DNA from: Flaviflagellibacter deserti
Lineage (GTDB): Bacteria; Pseudomonadota; Alphaproteobacteria; Rhizobiales; Methylopilaceae
DNA: 64,000 nucleotides
Reading direction: 5' to 3'
NCBI RefSeq assembly: GCF_042652085.1
Contig: NZ_JBHSJF010000008.1
Span: forward strand, 372,001-436,000
Shown here: positions 54,393 to 63,137 of the stretch, piece after piece
Numbering within the stretch: position 1 is the stretch's first letter
How the letters are laid out: the number at the start of each line of letters is the position of its first letter
Notes under the pieces: generated by a model
What the model saw: only the letters and a program-made list of their open reading frames with translations
What the model was told of the DNA's origin: nothing
Databases searched by the model: none
Made by a program: the position numbers and the translations under genes

Positions 54393-55262
54393 ATGTCTCG
54401 CCTCTTGACACGCCGCCAGGCTCTGGCTGGCGCGCTCAGCCTGCCGTTCGTCTCCAGGGCTCTCGCAGCCGCTCCATCTCCGGAAGCCGAACTCGCCGAT
54501 CTCGAAAGGCGATCAGGTGGACGCCTCGGCGTGTCCGTGCTCGATCTCGGCTCGATACGCAGGTTCGGCTACCGCCCCGATGAGCGCTTTGCGATGTGCA
54601 GCACGTTCAAGCTGCTGGCCGCCGGCTACGTGCTCGCGCGGGTTGATCGCGGCGAGGAAAGGCTGGATCGCCGCATCGTCGTCCGAGAGAGCGATCTCGT
54701 CCCTTATGCACCGGCTGTCGAGAAGCGGCTGGGCGGCGACGGCATGACGATGTCCGAGCTCTGCGACGCGGCGATCACCCTCAGCGACAATGCCGCGGCC
54801 AATCTGATTCTCGCTTCCTATGGCGGCCCGGCCGGGCTGACGGCCTATCTCCGCTCGATCGGCGACGACGTCACCCGGCTCGACCGCAATGAGCCGACGC
54901 TCAACGAGGCCACGCCCGGCGATCCCCGCGACACAACTTCACCCGCCGCCATCCTCGATACGACCCGGAAACTGGTGCTCGGCGACGCCCTATCCGCCTC
55001 ATCGCGCGAGCAGCTCAAGGCCTGGCTGATCGCCAACACGACCGGCGGCGCGCGCATCCGGGCGGGCGTTCCGAAGGACTGGATCGTCGGCGACAAGACC
55101 GGGACGGGCGACAAGGCCACGTCGAACGACGTCGCCGTACTCTGGCCGCCGGGTCGCGAGCCCGTCCTGCTCACGGTCTATTTCACCGGCTCGGCGCTTT
55201 CTCGCGACACGCAGAGCAAGGTCATCGCCGACGCAGCATCGATCGTCGTGCGCGGCCTTTGA
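54393..55262 (+). CDS. Class A beta-lactamase
   Basis: A 289-aa serine beta-lactamase with a Tat-like signal peptide (TRRQALAGALSLPF, cleavage near ALA). Motifs: Ser70-Thr-Phe-Lys73, Ser131-Asp-Asn133, Glu167-Pro-Thr-Leu-Asn171 (omega loop) and Lys235-Thr-Gly237. Cys69 is present, but the position after KTGTG is Asp/Lys, so the disulphide of class A carbapenemases is absent. The spectrum cannot be predicted. It is chromosomal, with no mobile element nearby, so it is probably intrinsic. There is no ampR-like regulator beside it. Confidence 0.93.
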   Translation: MSRLLTRRQALAGALSLPFVSRALAAAPSPEAELADLERRSGGRLGVSVLDLGSIRRFGYRPDERFAMCSTFKLLAAGYVLARVDRGEERLDRRIVVRESDLVPYAPAVEKRLGGDGMTMSELCDAAITLSDNAAANLILASYGGPAGLTAYLRSIGDDVTRLDRNEPTLNEATPGDPRDTTSPAAILDTTRKLVLGDALSASSREQLKAWLIANTTGGARIRAGVPKDWIVGDKTGTGDKATSNDVAVLWPPGREPVLLTVYFTGSALSRDTQSKVIADAASIVVRGL

Positions 55263-55793
55263 TCACGTGCCCGGCTCGCGTGCCGGCGGCTCGCCGTCAC
55301 CCGACCCGAGCGCGCGCTGCATCAGGACCGTATCGAGCCAGCGGCCGTGCTTGCGGCCGACCGAGCGGAACGTGCCGGTCATCTCGAACCCGGCTGCCGC
55401 GTGGACCTTGATCGACGGCGTGTTATCGCTGTCGCCGATCACCGCGATCATCTGACGGAAGCCCTTCGCCTCGGCGTCGGCGATGAGCGCGTCGAGCAAA
55501 GCGCGACCGAGGCCGCGCCCGCGAAACGGGGCGTTCAGGTAGATCGAGTTTTCGACCGTGTATCCGTAGGCCGGGCGCGGCCGATACGGGCCGGCATAGG
55601 CATAGCCGGCCACGACGCCTTCTTCTTCAGCGACGATGTAGGGAAAGCCCCCGCCGGCAATGATGTCGAAGCGACGCCTCATTTCGTCGAGGCTCGGCGG
55701 TTCGAGTTCGAAGCTTGCCGTGCCGGTGCGGACGGCCTCGGCGTAGATTTCGGTGATGGCGGGGAGGTCGTCGGGGCGGGCGTCTCGGATCAT
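55263..55793 (-). CDS. GNAT N-acetyltransferase (phosphinothricin acetyltransferase-like)
   Basis: A 176-aa protein of the Pat/Bar-like GNAT subfamily. MIRDARPDDLPAITEIYAEA and the acetyl-CoA loop RGRGLGRALLDALIADAEA are clear, and IAVIGDSDNTPSIKVHAAAGF and the WLDTVLMQRAL end match MddA/YncA-like enzymes. The start ATG 55793 is chosen; a longer frame to 55823 passes through the terminator. It may acetylate Met sulfone or sulfoximine or phosphinothricin-type amines. It is convergent, abutting the bla stop. Confidence 0.88.
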   Translation of the reverse strand: MIRDARPDDLPAITEIYAEAVRTGTASFELEPPSLDEMRRRFDIIAGGGFPYIVAEEEGVVAGYAYAGPYRPRPAYGYTVENSIYLNAPFRGRGLGRALLDALIADAEAKGFRQMIAVIGDSDNTPSIKVHAAAGFEMTGTFRSVGRKHGRWLDTVLMQRALGSGDGEPPAREPGT

Positions 55794-55807
55794 GCGCGGC
55801 ACCATAC

Positions 55808-55835
55808 AAAAAGCCCCGGACAATGCCGGGGCTTT
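55808..55835 (-). terminator. Intrinsic terminator of the Bax inhibitor-1 gene
   Basis: On the minus strand AAAGCCCCGG-CATTGT-CCGGGGCTTTTTG: a long GC stem with T-run, 20 nt after the BI-1 stop codon. Confidence 0.85.
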
Positions 55836-55854
55836 CGTTGTTCTTTGCGTCAGA

Positions 55855-56619
55855 TCAACGGCGGTCGCCGAAGAACTGCAGCAGCATGGTGAACAGGTTG
55901 ATGAAGTCGAGGTAGAGCGACAGAGCGCCCGAAATCGCCTTCTTGCCCATCACAGTGCCGTCGTCGCCGACGAAGTACATTTCCTTGATGCGCTGCGTGT
56001 CATACGCCGTCAGGCCCGAGAAGATCAGGACGCCGACCGACGAGATGACGAACTGCATCATCGAGCTCGCCAGGAAAATGTTGACGAGCGACGCGATGAT
56101 GAGGCCGATCAGGCCCATCACAAGGAACGTGCCCATCGGTCCGAGGTCACGCTTCGTGGTGTAGCCGTAGAGGCTCAGCGCGCCGAAGGCCGCGGCCGTG
56201 ATGAAGAACACCCGCGCGACCGACGTCCCCGTGTAGACGAGGAAGATCGTCGAGAGCGAGAGGCCCATCAGGGCCGAGAACACCCAGAACGCGATCTGCG
56301 CACCGGACATCGACATCGAATTCAGGCGCGCACTCAGATAGAATACGGCGCCCAGCGGAGCCAGCATGACCACCCACTTCAGCGGGCTCTGGTAGAGAGC
56401 GCGGCCGAGGTCGGTGAGCGCCAGCGCGCCACCGGCATCCTGCGTCACGGCGAGCTTGAACGCTCCGATCGCCACAAGGCCGGTGATGGCCAGGCCGATC
56501 GCCATGTAGTTGTAGACGGACAGCATGTAGGACCGGAGGCCCTGGTCAATCACTCCGGCCTCGGCCCGGGCCGTACCGGCACCATACCGGGCCGTACCGT
56601 AGCGGTCGAAGTCAGCCAT
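55855..56619 (-). CDS. Bax inhibitor-1/YccA family membrane protein
   Basis: A 254-aa protein with seven hydrophobic helices, member of the BI-1/TMBIM family (calcium leak channels, modulators of FtsH in some bacteria). MLSVYNYMAIGLAITGLVAI, VFSALMGLSLSTIFLVYTG and SALSLYLDFINLFTMLLQFF are characteristic. The N-terminal 30 residues are charged and Gly/Tyr-rich. It stands alone with its own terminator. Confidence 0.93.
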   Translation of the reverse strand: MADFDRYGTARYGAGTARAEAGVIDQGLRSYMLSVYNYMAIGLAITGLVAIGAFKLAVTQDAGGALALTDLGRALYQSPLKWVVMLAPLGAVFYLSARLNSMSMSGAQIAFWVFSALMGLSLSTIFLVYTGTSVARVFFITAAAFGALSLYGYTTKRDLGPMGTFLVMGLIGLIIASLVNIFLASSMMQFVISSVGVLIFSGLTAYDTQRIKEMYFVGDDGTVMGKKAISGALSLYLDFINLFTMLLQFFGDRR

Positions 56620-56745
56620 TGCTTTAATCCCTCATAATATCCCGCATTCTCGGCGCGGGACCTCGACGGAGAATATGGGAGGGAGAGCCGTCACAGGCAA
56701 GCGTAAGTCTACAGTATTACAGAGAGTTCATCATCCGCGTGCGGC

Positions 56746-59310
56746 TCAGAGCTCGCGCAGCACCGAGGCGGGCTTCAGCCCGACGAGCCGCCACGTCCCG
56801 ATCAAGCCCAGGACGATCGTCAGCCCCAGAGCGAAAAGAGCCGCCGAGGCAGCGCCCGGACCGTCGAAGCTGAAGGGGACGTCCATCACCTGCACGACGA
56901 CGACCCAGGCGGAGATCGTTCCGGCGATGAGGCCGAAAACGGCGGTCGCTAACCCTATGAGGAGATATTCGAGCGCGAAGGCTCCGACGATCCGCCTGCG
57001 GGTCGCGCCTAGCGTCTTCAAGATCATCGCATCGTAAACGCGGTAGCGATGGCCGGCCGCGAGCGCACCCGCGAGGACGAGCACGCTCGCGACGAGGGTG
57101 ATGCCGCTGGCGACCCGGATCGCCAGCGAAAGCTTGCCGACAAGATCGCCGATCGTCTCCAGAGCGTCCTTCACCCGCACCGCGCTGACCGACGGGAAGC
57201 GGCCGGCGGAAGCCTTCAGGAGGTTCGTTTCGGTCTCCGCGCCGGTATCGTCCGGCAGGGTCAAAGTCGCGAGGAACTGATAGGGCGCTCCCGCGAATGT
57301 GTTCGGCGAGAACACCATCACGAAATTGATGCCGAGGTTTTCCCACTCGACCGTGCGGAAGTTGGCGATCTTGGCGTTGATCTGCCTGCCGAGCACGTTG
57401 ACCGAGATCATGTCGCCGACCTTGAGGTCGAGTTCCGCGCCGAGCTTGTTCTCGAACGAGACGAGGTTCTCGCCCGTGTAGTCGGCCGGCCACCAGGTTC
57501 CGCCGGTAATCACGGAGTCCTTCGGCAGGGTCGCCGAAAAGGTCAGCCCCCGGTCCCCGCGCAGCACCCAGGCGGCGTCGCCTGCCGGATAGTTTTCGGT
57601 TGATTGCCCCTTCAGCCCGGTAACCCGGCCTCGCAGCATCGGCACCTGCTCGATCGTGGCGCCAGGCGCGTTCATCTGCAGGAAGGCGTTGAAGTCCTGC
57701 GCTTCCGAATTCGGGATATCGATGAAGAAGAAGGTCGGCGCTCTCTCGGGCAGATTGGCCGTCAGCTGATTGCGGATCGAGGAATCGATCAATGTCAGCG
57801 CGACGAGAAGCGCCAATCCGAGGCCGAGCGACAGCACGACCGACGGCGTCAGAGCGCCGGGGCGATGGATGTTCGCCAGCGCAAGACGCAGTTCCGCCGA
57901 GCGCGGGCGCGGCAGCCGCCGGGCGATCGCCATGATGCCGGTCGCCACGACGCGCAAAAGGGCGAAGATTGCCACCGCCGCCCCAAGGAAGATCAGCGCC
58001 ACCTTCTTGTCCGCGGCCGTCACGACCATGACCGCGACGAGCGCGCCGAGCGCCAGTGCGATGAGGACCAGATAGCCGATGCGCGGCCATGACGGCTTTT
58101 CCGACAAATGATCGCGGAAAAGCGCCGTGACCGGCATGTCGTGCGCGCGGGCGAGCGGCCATAGCGCGAAGACGAAGGCGATCAGCATGCCGAACAGCGC
58201 CGCCATCGCCAGCTGTTGCGGCTGCAATTGTGCCTCGAACGGCAGCGGCAGGATCGCCCCGGCCAGCCACTGGACGAGGAACGGCATCGCGGCGCCCAGC
58301 AGCAGGCCGGCTGCCACGCCCAATCCGGCGATCATCAGGATCTGCGCGAGATAGATCTGGAAGATACGGCTGCCGGGTGCCCCAAGCGCTTTGAGGACGG
58401 CGATCGACTCCCGCCGCTTCTCGACATAGGCCGCGACCGAGTTCGCCACACCGACACCACCGACGAGGAGTGCGGTCAGGCCGACCAGCGTGAGGAACTG
58501 CGTGAAGCGGCCGATATTCTGCTCGAGCCGGTCGCTCGCCTTGTCGCGCGTCTGGATACGCCAGCCAGCGTCCGGGAACGCAGTCTTGGCATCCTCGGTG
58601 AGCTTGATCACGTCCGCATTCGAAGCGCCGTTCGGAAGCGCCACGCGATAGCTCCAGCGCACCAGGCTGCCGGGCTGGATCAGTCCGCTTGCCATCAGCG
58701 CCTCGCGGGAAACAATCAGGCGCGGCCCGAGACCGATCCCGTCGGAGAGTGCGTCCGGCTCGGTGACGAGCGCCGCGCGGACCTCGATCGTCGCCGTGCC
58801 GAGCTGCAGCCGTCCACCTGTGGTAATGCCGAGGCGGCCGAGAAGCGTGGGATCGGCGACGGCGCCGAACGCACCGTCTCGACTGGCGAGAAGCCCGCTC
58901 AGGTCTCCGCCCGGATCGGTGACGAGCTTGCCCGCAAGCGGGTATGCGCCATCGACCGCCTTCAATTCGCTCAACGCCGCGGTGCCTTCCGCGGTCCGCG
59001 CCATCGCCCGCAGCGTGGCGACCGTCGACACGGTTCCCCGGGATGCAAGCAATCCGTACTCGTCCGGGCTCGCCTCGCGGTGGACCAGCGAAAACGCCGC
59101 GTCACCGCCCAGAATGGCGCGCCCCTCACGCTCCAGCCCGTCCTGCAGTCCCTGAGCGATCGAACCGACGCCGGCGATCGAGGCGACGCCGAGTGCGAGG
59201 CACGCCACGAAGATGCGAAAGCCCGAAAGCCCATTGCGCAGCTCGCGGAGTGCGAGCTTCAGCGAAAGCAGCAGCCCCGGCGCGCGCGGGGCATCGACGA
59301 AGGCGCTCAC
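56746..59310 (-). CDS. ABC transporter permease, FtsX/MacB type (YbbP-like)
   Basis: An 854-aa membrane protein. An N-terminal helix (FRIFVACLALGVASIAGVG) precedes a periplasmic domain. The first FtsX-like core (VANSVAAYVEKRRESIAVLKALG) is mirrored by a second C-terminal one (VASVLVLAGALAAGHRYRVYDAMILKTLGAT). This two-core layout is that of YbbP. The GTG at 59310 overlaps the ATPase stop by 4 nt. With the ATPase and the divergent esterase it forms the conserved tesA-ybbA-ybbP arrangement, presumed to export or remodel lipid-like substrates. Confidence 0.93.
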   Translation of the reverse strand: MSAFVDAPRAPGLLLSLKLALRELRNGLSGFRIFVACLALGVASIAGVGSIAQGLQDGLEREGRAILGGDAAFSLVHREASPDEYGLLASRGTVSTVATLRAMARTAEGTAALSELKAVDGAYPLAGKLVTDPGGDLSGLLASRDGAFGAVADPTLLGRLGITTGGRLQLGTATIEVRAALVTEPDALSDGIGLGPRLIVSREALMASGLIQPGSLVRWSYRVALPNGASNADVIKLTEDAKTAFPDAGWRIQTRDKASDRLEQNIGRFTQFLTLVGLTALLVGGVGVANSVAAYVEKRRESIAVLKALGAPGSRIFQIYLAQILMIAGLGVAAGLLLGAAMPFLVQWLAGAILPLPFEAQLQPQQLAMAALFGMLIAFVFALWPLARAHDMPVTALFRDHLSEKPSWPRIGYLVLIALALGALVAVMVVTAADKKVALIFLGAAVAIFALLRVVATGIMAIARRLPRPRSAELRLALANIHRPGALTPSVVLSLGLGLALLVALTLIDSSIRNQLTANLPERAPTFFFIDIPNSEAQDFNAFLQMNAPGATIEQVPMLRGRVTGLKGQSTENYPAGDAAWVLRGDRGLTFSATLPKDSVITGGTWWPADYTGENLVSFENKLGAELDLKVGDMISVNVLGRQINAKIANFRTVEWENLGINFVMVFSPNTFAGAPYQFLATLTLPDDTGAETETNLLKASAGRFPSVSAVRVKDALETIGDLVGKLSLAIRVASGITLVASVLVLAGALAAGHRYRVYDAMILKTLGATRRRIVGAFALEYLLIGLATAVFGLIAGTISAWVVVVQVMDVPFSFDGPGAASAALFALGLTIVLGLIGTWRLVGLKPASVLREL

Positions 59311-59990
59311 GCGTACAAGGTCTCCTGCGCATGCTGGATTTCGCCGGACCGCATTGCGATCACCCGGTCGCATCGTTTCGCGAGCACGGGATCGTGGGTC
59401 ACCAGGACGAGCGTCATGCCGCGCTCGCGCGCCTTGCGGAATATGAGGTCGGAGACGGAGGAGCCGGTCGCTCCGTCGAGATTGCCGGTCGGCTCGTCGG
59501 CGAACAGGACTTTCGGATCGGTCGACAGTGCGCGTGCGAGCGCCACGCGCTGCTGTTCGCCGCCGGAAAGCTCGGCCGGATAATGCCCTTCGCGGGCGGC
59601 GAGCCCGACATCCGCCAGTTCGGCCCGTGCCCGGTCGAAGGCGTCGGGGCGCCCCGCGAGTTCGAGCGGCACCGCTACGTTCTCGAGCGCGGTCATGGTC
59701 GGAATCAGGTGGAAGCTCTGGAAGACGACACCGATATTCCGGCCGCGAAAGCGCGCCAGCGCGTCCTCGTCGAGTGTCGTGATATCCTGCCCGAGAATGG
59801 ATACTTTCCCTCGGTCCGGGCGTTCCAGACCTGCCATGACCATCAGCAGCGACGATTTCCCCGAGCCGGAAGGCCCGGTCAGCGACACCTGTTCGCCGGA
59901 TTCGATCAGGAGGGATATGGTCTTGAGAATGTGGACCCGGGCAGCGCCCCGTCCGAGGCTAAGGTCAATGTCCGTCAGTCTGATCGTCAT
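59307..59990 (-). CDS. ABC transporter ATP-binding protein (YbbA-like)
   Basis: A 227-aa ATPase of the LolD/MacB type. Walker A GPSGSGKSSLLMVMAGL, Q-loop VFQSFHLIPTMTALEN, signature LSGGEQQRVALARAL and Walker B VLFADEPTGNLD are intact. The start ATG 59990 matches homologues (MTIRLTDIDLSL). It is divergent from tesA, 25 nt apart, so both promoters overlap. Partner of the downstream permease. Confidence 0.95.
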   Translation of the reverse strand: MTIRLTDIDLSLGRGAARVHILKTISLLIESGEQVSLTGPSGSGKSSLLMVMAGLERPDRGKVSILGQDITTLDEDALARFRGRNIGVVFQSFHLIPTMTALENVAVPLELAGRPDAFDRARAELADVGLAAREGHYPAELSGGEQQRVALARALSTDPKVLFADEPTGNLDGATGSSVSDLIFRKARERGMTLVLVTHDPVLAKRCDRVIAMRSGEIQHAQETLYA

Positions 59991-60015
59991 GCCATCCGCT
60001 CCGAGAGCCAAGCAT

Positions 60016-60687
60016 ATGGAGGTCCAGAAGGTGCCGCGCCAGTCGTACCGTTCCCGCGCCGTTGCGGCATTTTTGAGCGTTATCCTGCTCGCGACAGGTT
60101 TTGCCGCGCCCGCTTCCGCGAAGACGATCAAGCTCGTGGCCCTCGGAGACAGCCTGACGGCGGGCTATCAATTGCCGCCGAACGACGCATTCCCGGTGGT
60201 GCTCGAAGCCGCCCTGAAGGCGAAGGGTTGGGATGTCTCGATCGCTAATGCCGGCGTTTCCGGAGACACCGCTGCCGCCGGCGCCGCCCGCGTCGATTGG
60301 TCGATTCCGGACGACACGCAGGGCGTCATCCTCGAACTGGGCGCCAACGACGCCCTGCGGGGCCTCGATCCGGAAACGACCCGCGCCGCACTCGACGGCA
60401 TCCTCGCGCGGCTGAAGGAGCGCAAGATCCCGGTCCTGCTCGCGGGGATGTATGCGCCGCGCAATATGGGCGCCGCCTATTACGAAAAGTTCGATGCGCT
60501 CTATCCAGCGCTTGCCGAGAAATACGGGCTCATGCTCTATCCGTTCTTCCTCGACGGCGTCGCCGGTCAGACCTCCCTCAATCTCGGAGATGGAATGCAC
60601 CCGACGCCGGAAGGCGTGCGGGTGATCGTCGAGAAGATGCTGCCCGTCGCCGAAGATTTCCTCCGCCGGATCCAAGCCGGCACCTAA
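60016..60687 (+). CDS. tesA: Periplasmic arylesterase/thioesterase I (SGNH hydrolase, TesA-like)
   Basis: A 223-aa lysophospholipase/thioesterase. The signal peptide (AVAAFLSVILLATGFAAPAS) is followed by VALGDSLTAGY with catalytic Ser46. GANDALRG gives the Gly/Asn oxyanion residues, and the Asp-His pair is in LGDGMHPTPEGV. The start ATG 60016 is chosen over an ATG at 59989 that overlaps the divergent ATPase start. It is divergent to ybbAP as in E. coli. Confidence 0.93.
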   Translation: MEVQKVPRQSYRSRAVAAFLSVILLATGFAAPASAKTIKLVALGDSLTAGYQLPPNDAFPVVLEAALKAKGWDVSIANAGVSGDTAAAGAARVDWSIPDDTQGVILELGANDALRGLDPETTRAALDGILARLKERKIPVLLAGMYAPRNMGAAYYEKFDALYPALAEKYGLMLYPFFLDGVAGQTSLNLGDGMHPTPEGVRVIVEKMLPVAEDFLRRIQAGT

Positions 60688-60702
60688 CCCGAGCCCTGTC
60701 CG

Positions 60703-61275
60703 ATGCCGCGTCTTTTCACAGCGCTCGAAGTTCCGCCCGACATCGGCGAGAGGCTCTCGTTCCTGCGCGGCGGATTGCCCGGCGCGCGCTGGATCGATGT
60801 CGAGAACTATCACATCACCTTGCGCTTTCTCGGCGACGTCGACGACCGCACGGCGCGCGATGCCGCCCAGCTCCTCGGCGGCGTGCAGCGTGATCCGATC
60901 AGCGTCACGCTCGGCGATCTCGATGCGTTCGGCGGCTCGCGTCCGCGCGCCATCATCGTCAAGGCACAGGCGACGACCGCGCTGATCGAGCTTCAGGCCG
61001 AGCACGAACGTCTCCTGCGCCGCGTCGGTCTGGCCCCGGAAAGCCGGAAATATACCCCGCACGTCACCTTGGCGCGCCTGCGCGACGTCTCGCCGCGGGC
61101 GACGGCCGACTGGCTGGCGACGCGTGGCGGCGCGCCCCGCCTGCATTTCGAGGCGAGCCGTTTCGTCCTGTTCTCCTCGCGCGCCTCGACCGGCGGCGGT
61201 CCCTATATCGTCGAGGAGAGCTATCCGCTCGGTGAAGTCGTGGAGGAGGACGAGGATGGCGATTCTCGCTGGTGA
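60703..61275 (+). CDS. thpR: RNA 2',3'-cyclic phosphodiesterase
   Basis: A 190-aa 2H phosphoesterase. The two HxT motifs are in VENYHITLRFLGDV and YTPHVTLARLRDV, the standard active site. MPRLFTALEVPPDIGERLSF is the family N-terminus. The physiological substrate is uncertain (RNA ligase/phosphodiesterase). It overlaps the pterin dehydratase gene by 20 nt. Confidence 0.95.
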   Translation: MPRLFTALEVPPDIGERLSFLRGGLPGARWIDVENYHITLRFLGDVDDRTARDAAQLLGGVQRDPISVTLGDLDAFGGSRPRAIIVKAQATTALIELQAEHERLLRRVGLAPESRKYTPHVTLARLRDVSPRATADWLATRGGAPRLHFEASRFVLFSSRASTGGGPYIVEESYPLGEVVEEDEDGDSRW

Positions 61276-61546
61276 CGAGCGCCGCGAGGCGCTGAGCAAG
61301 CTGCCCGACTGGAAGCCCGTCGACGGCCGGGATGCTATCGAGCGTTCGTTCCAGTTCAAGAACTTCTCGCAGGCCTTCGGCTTCATGACCCGCGTCGCGC
61401 TGGCGGCCGAGAAGATGGACCATCATCCGGAATGGTCGAACGTCTACAACAAGGTCGACATCCTGCTGACGAGCCACGATGTGAAGGGCCTGAGCGAGCG
61501 GGACATCAAGCTCGCTGGCATTATCGATCGCCTGGCCGGGACCTAA
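61256..61546 (+). CDS. phhB: 4a-hydroxytetrahydrobiopterin dehydratase (PCD/DCoH)
   Basis: A 96-aa enzyme recycling the pterin cofactor after aromatic amino acid hydroxylation. AILAGDERREALSKLPDWKP and the active-site run MDHHPEWSNVYNKVDILLTS, followed by HDVKGLSERD, are diagnostic. GAGGAGGACGAGG precedes the ATG. No phenylalanine hydroxylase is in the window. It overlaps thpR. Confidence 0.94.
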   Translation: MAILAGDERREALSKLPDWKPVDGRDAIERSFQFKNFSQAFGFMTRVALAAEKMDHHPEWSNVYNKVDILLTSHDVKGLSERDIKLAGIIDRLAGT

Positions 61547-61583
61547 ATCCCGGGTCGGCGTTTAGGGAGACACGGAGGCGCGC

Positions 61584-61952
61584 ATGGCTCGGAAGAGGAA
61601 GGACGACGAACTGACGCGGATCGAGCAGGAGCGGGAAGTCCGCGAGGGCTTCTGGCCCAAGCTGCAGAAGTTCGCCGCGAATTTGCCCTTCGCCGAGCAG
61701 GCGCTGTCCGCCTATTACTGCGCTTTCGACCGCGAGACGCCCAACAGCGTCCGCTTCACGCTGATTGGCGCGCTCGCCTATTTCGTCCTGCCGATGGACG
61801 CCATTCCGGACATCTTGCCGCTGCTCGGATTCGCCGACGATGCCGGCGTCCTGTCGGCCGCCCTGGTCGCCGTCGGCTCGAACATCAAGGAAAGCCACCG
61901 GGTCGCCGCGAGGGCGTCGCTTGAGCGCCTTCGCACAGGGGAAACGGCGTAG
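61584..61952 (+). CDS. YkvA family protein (DUF1232)
   Basis: A 122-aa protein with a charged N-terminus (RKRKDDELTRIEQEREVREG) and one or two hydrophobic helices. The DUF1232 signature is VRFTLIGALAYFVLPMDAIP, followed by DILPLLGFADDAGVLSAALV. Probably membrane-associated. Function unknown. It starts 37 nt after phhB. Confidence 0.92.
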   Translation: MARKRKDDELTRIEQEREVREGFWPKLQKFAANLPFAEQALSAYYCAFDRETPNSVRFTLIGALAYFVLPMDAIPDILPLLGFADDAGVLSAALVAVGSNIKESHRVAARASLERLRTGETA

Positions 61953-62121
61953 CCGGAAGCTCCTGGGGACACGTCCAAAGGTTAGCAACCGGTTTCCAAA
62001 TTCCGCCAATTTTTACCATTTCTTCGTAATTGCGGTCGCATGCTCGCGCCGCGGGGCACTGATTCCTCCGCCGCTTTTCACGCCTGCCGGCTCCGGCCGG
62101 CCTGATTGGATATTGCGACCC

Positions 62122-62628
62122 ATGATCGCTCGCCGCCTGTTCCTTTCGCTGTTCCTCACGGCGCTCGCCCCCGACGTGTCGGGCGCGCAGGGAGCGCAAC
62201 AACTGCTCGGCCAGTTCACCGACTGGGCCGCCTATTCGGCCACCGCCGGCAACGGCAAGGTCTGCTTCGTCATCTCGCAGCCCAAGAGCCGCGCGCCGGA
62301 AGGCCTGAACCGCGACCCGGCCTATTTCTTCATTTCGCACCGCCCCGCCGAACGCGTCCGTAACGAAGTCAGCGTCCAGATCGGCTTTCCGCTTCGCGCC
62401 GGTTCGACAATGGACCTCACGGTTGGTTCCGACACGTTCTCTCTTGTGACCCAGGACCAGCGCGGCTGGTCCAACGGCCAGGACGATTCCCGCATCGTCG
62501 AGGCGATGCGCGGCGGTTCGGACATGACCGTGAAAGGCACGTCGGGACGCGGCAATGTCACGACCGACACCTATTCCCTCAGGGGAATCTCGGCCGCGAT
62601 GGACCGCATCAACTCAGAGTGCCGCTGA
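62122..62628 (+). CDS. Invasion-associated locus B (IalB) family secreted protein
   Basis: A 168-aa protein with a signal peptide (ARRLFLSLFLTALAPDVSGA). FTDWAAYSATAGNGKVCFVI, FFISHRPAERVRNEVSVQIG, and MVKGTSGRGNVTTDTYSLRG-like C-terminal stretch (here TVKGTSGRGNVTTDTYSL) match IalB-like proteins, which are named from Bartonella but widespread in free-living Hyphomicrobiales. A periplasmic beta-rich protein. Two Cys (in GKVCFV and NSECR) could pair. Confidence 0.88.
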   Translation: MIARRLFLSLFLTALAPDVSGAQGAQQLLGQFTDWAAYSATAGNGKVCFVISQPKSRAPEGLNRDPAYFFISHRPAERVRNEVSVQIGFPLRAGSTMDLTVGSDTFSLVTQDQRGWSNGQDDSRIVEAMRGGSDMTVKGTSGRGNVTTDTYSLRGISAAMDRINSECR

Positions 62629-62672
62629 GCCTTCCACCGAGGAGTAAAGTCCTAGATTTTTAGGGGCTTTTC

Positions 62673-62697
62673 GGAACCTCGATTAGTGTGACGGGTT
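62673..62697 (+). promoter_or_regulatory. EcfG-like stress promoter for the Gly-rich secreted protein
   Basis: GGAAC (62673-62677), 16 nt, GGTT (62694-62697). It differs from GGAAC-N16-CGTT in one base. Transcription would start about 27 nt before the ATG at 62731, leaving room for the GGGAGAG ribosome binding site. Confidence 0.5.
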
Positions 62698-62730
62698 CTC
62701 CCGAGGGTTGGAAGACCAGGGAGAGTCTCG

Positions 62731-63063
62731 ATGACAAACAAGATTTTCGCGACAACTTTTGCTGCCGCTATGCTGCTCGGATCGGCAGCGTTCGCCCAGA
62801 CGAATAATCAGAACATCGATCCAGCGAACCCGCGGGCCAATATACCGGAAACCGATTGCCCGGCCGGCACGAACTGCCGCAACGCCTCTCCGGAGATGAA
62901 GGGATCCAGCGATGCGCCGGGTGAGCAGGGTCGCAGCTCGACGACCGGTACGCCAGGCACAGGCACCGGCACGGGCGCGGGCGCAGGCGCCGGTGGCGGA
63001 GCAGGTGCCGGGGCCGGCGGTGGCGCTGGTGGTTCCGGCGGAGCCGGTGGCGGAAACAACTAA
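62731..63063 (+). CDS. Secreted Gly/Ala-rich low-complexity protein
   Basis: A 110-aa product. The signal peptide is NKIFATTFAAAMLLGSAAFA. The mature part starts with Asn/Pro-rich sequence and two Cys (CPAGTNCRNASPEMKG). It ends with about 40 residues almost only Gly, Ala, Thr and Ser (TGTGTGAGAGAGGGAGAG). I recognise no family. The Gly-rich tail is unusual and likely disordered. An EcfG-like promoter precedes it. Confidence 0.75.
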   Translation: MTNKIFATTFAAAMLLGSAAFAQTNNQNIDPANPRANIPETDCPAGTNCRNASPEMKGSSDAPGEQGRSSTTGTPGTGTGTGAGAGAGGGAGAGAGGGAGGSGGAGGGNN

Positions 63064-63137
63064 TTTCTGACGCGCCATTTCGGGGCCGTTGCCTGTCCGG
63101 GCGGCGGCCTCGTGCTTTTTGGGCCGCGATGGGCTAT

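Noticed and set aside
54393..55262. Class A carbapenemase
   Set aside because: Cys69 is present but there is no Cys in the KTGTG region to pair with it as in KPC/SME-type enzymes, so I call only a class A beta-lactamase.
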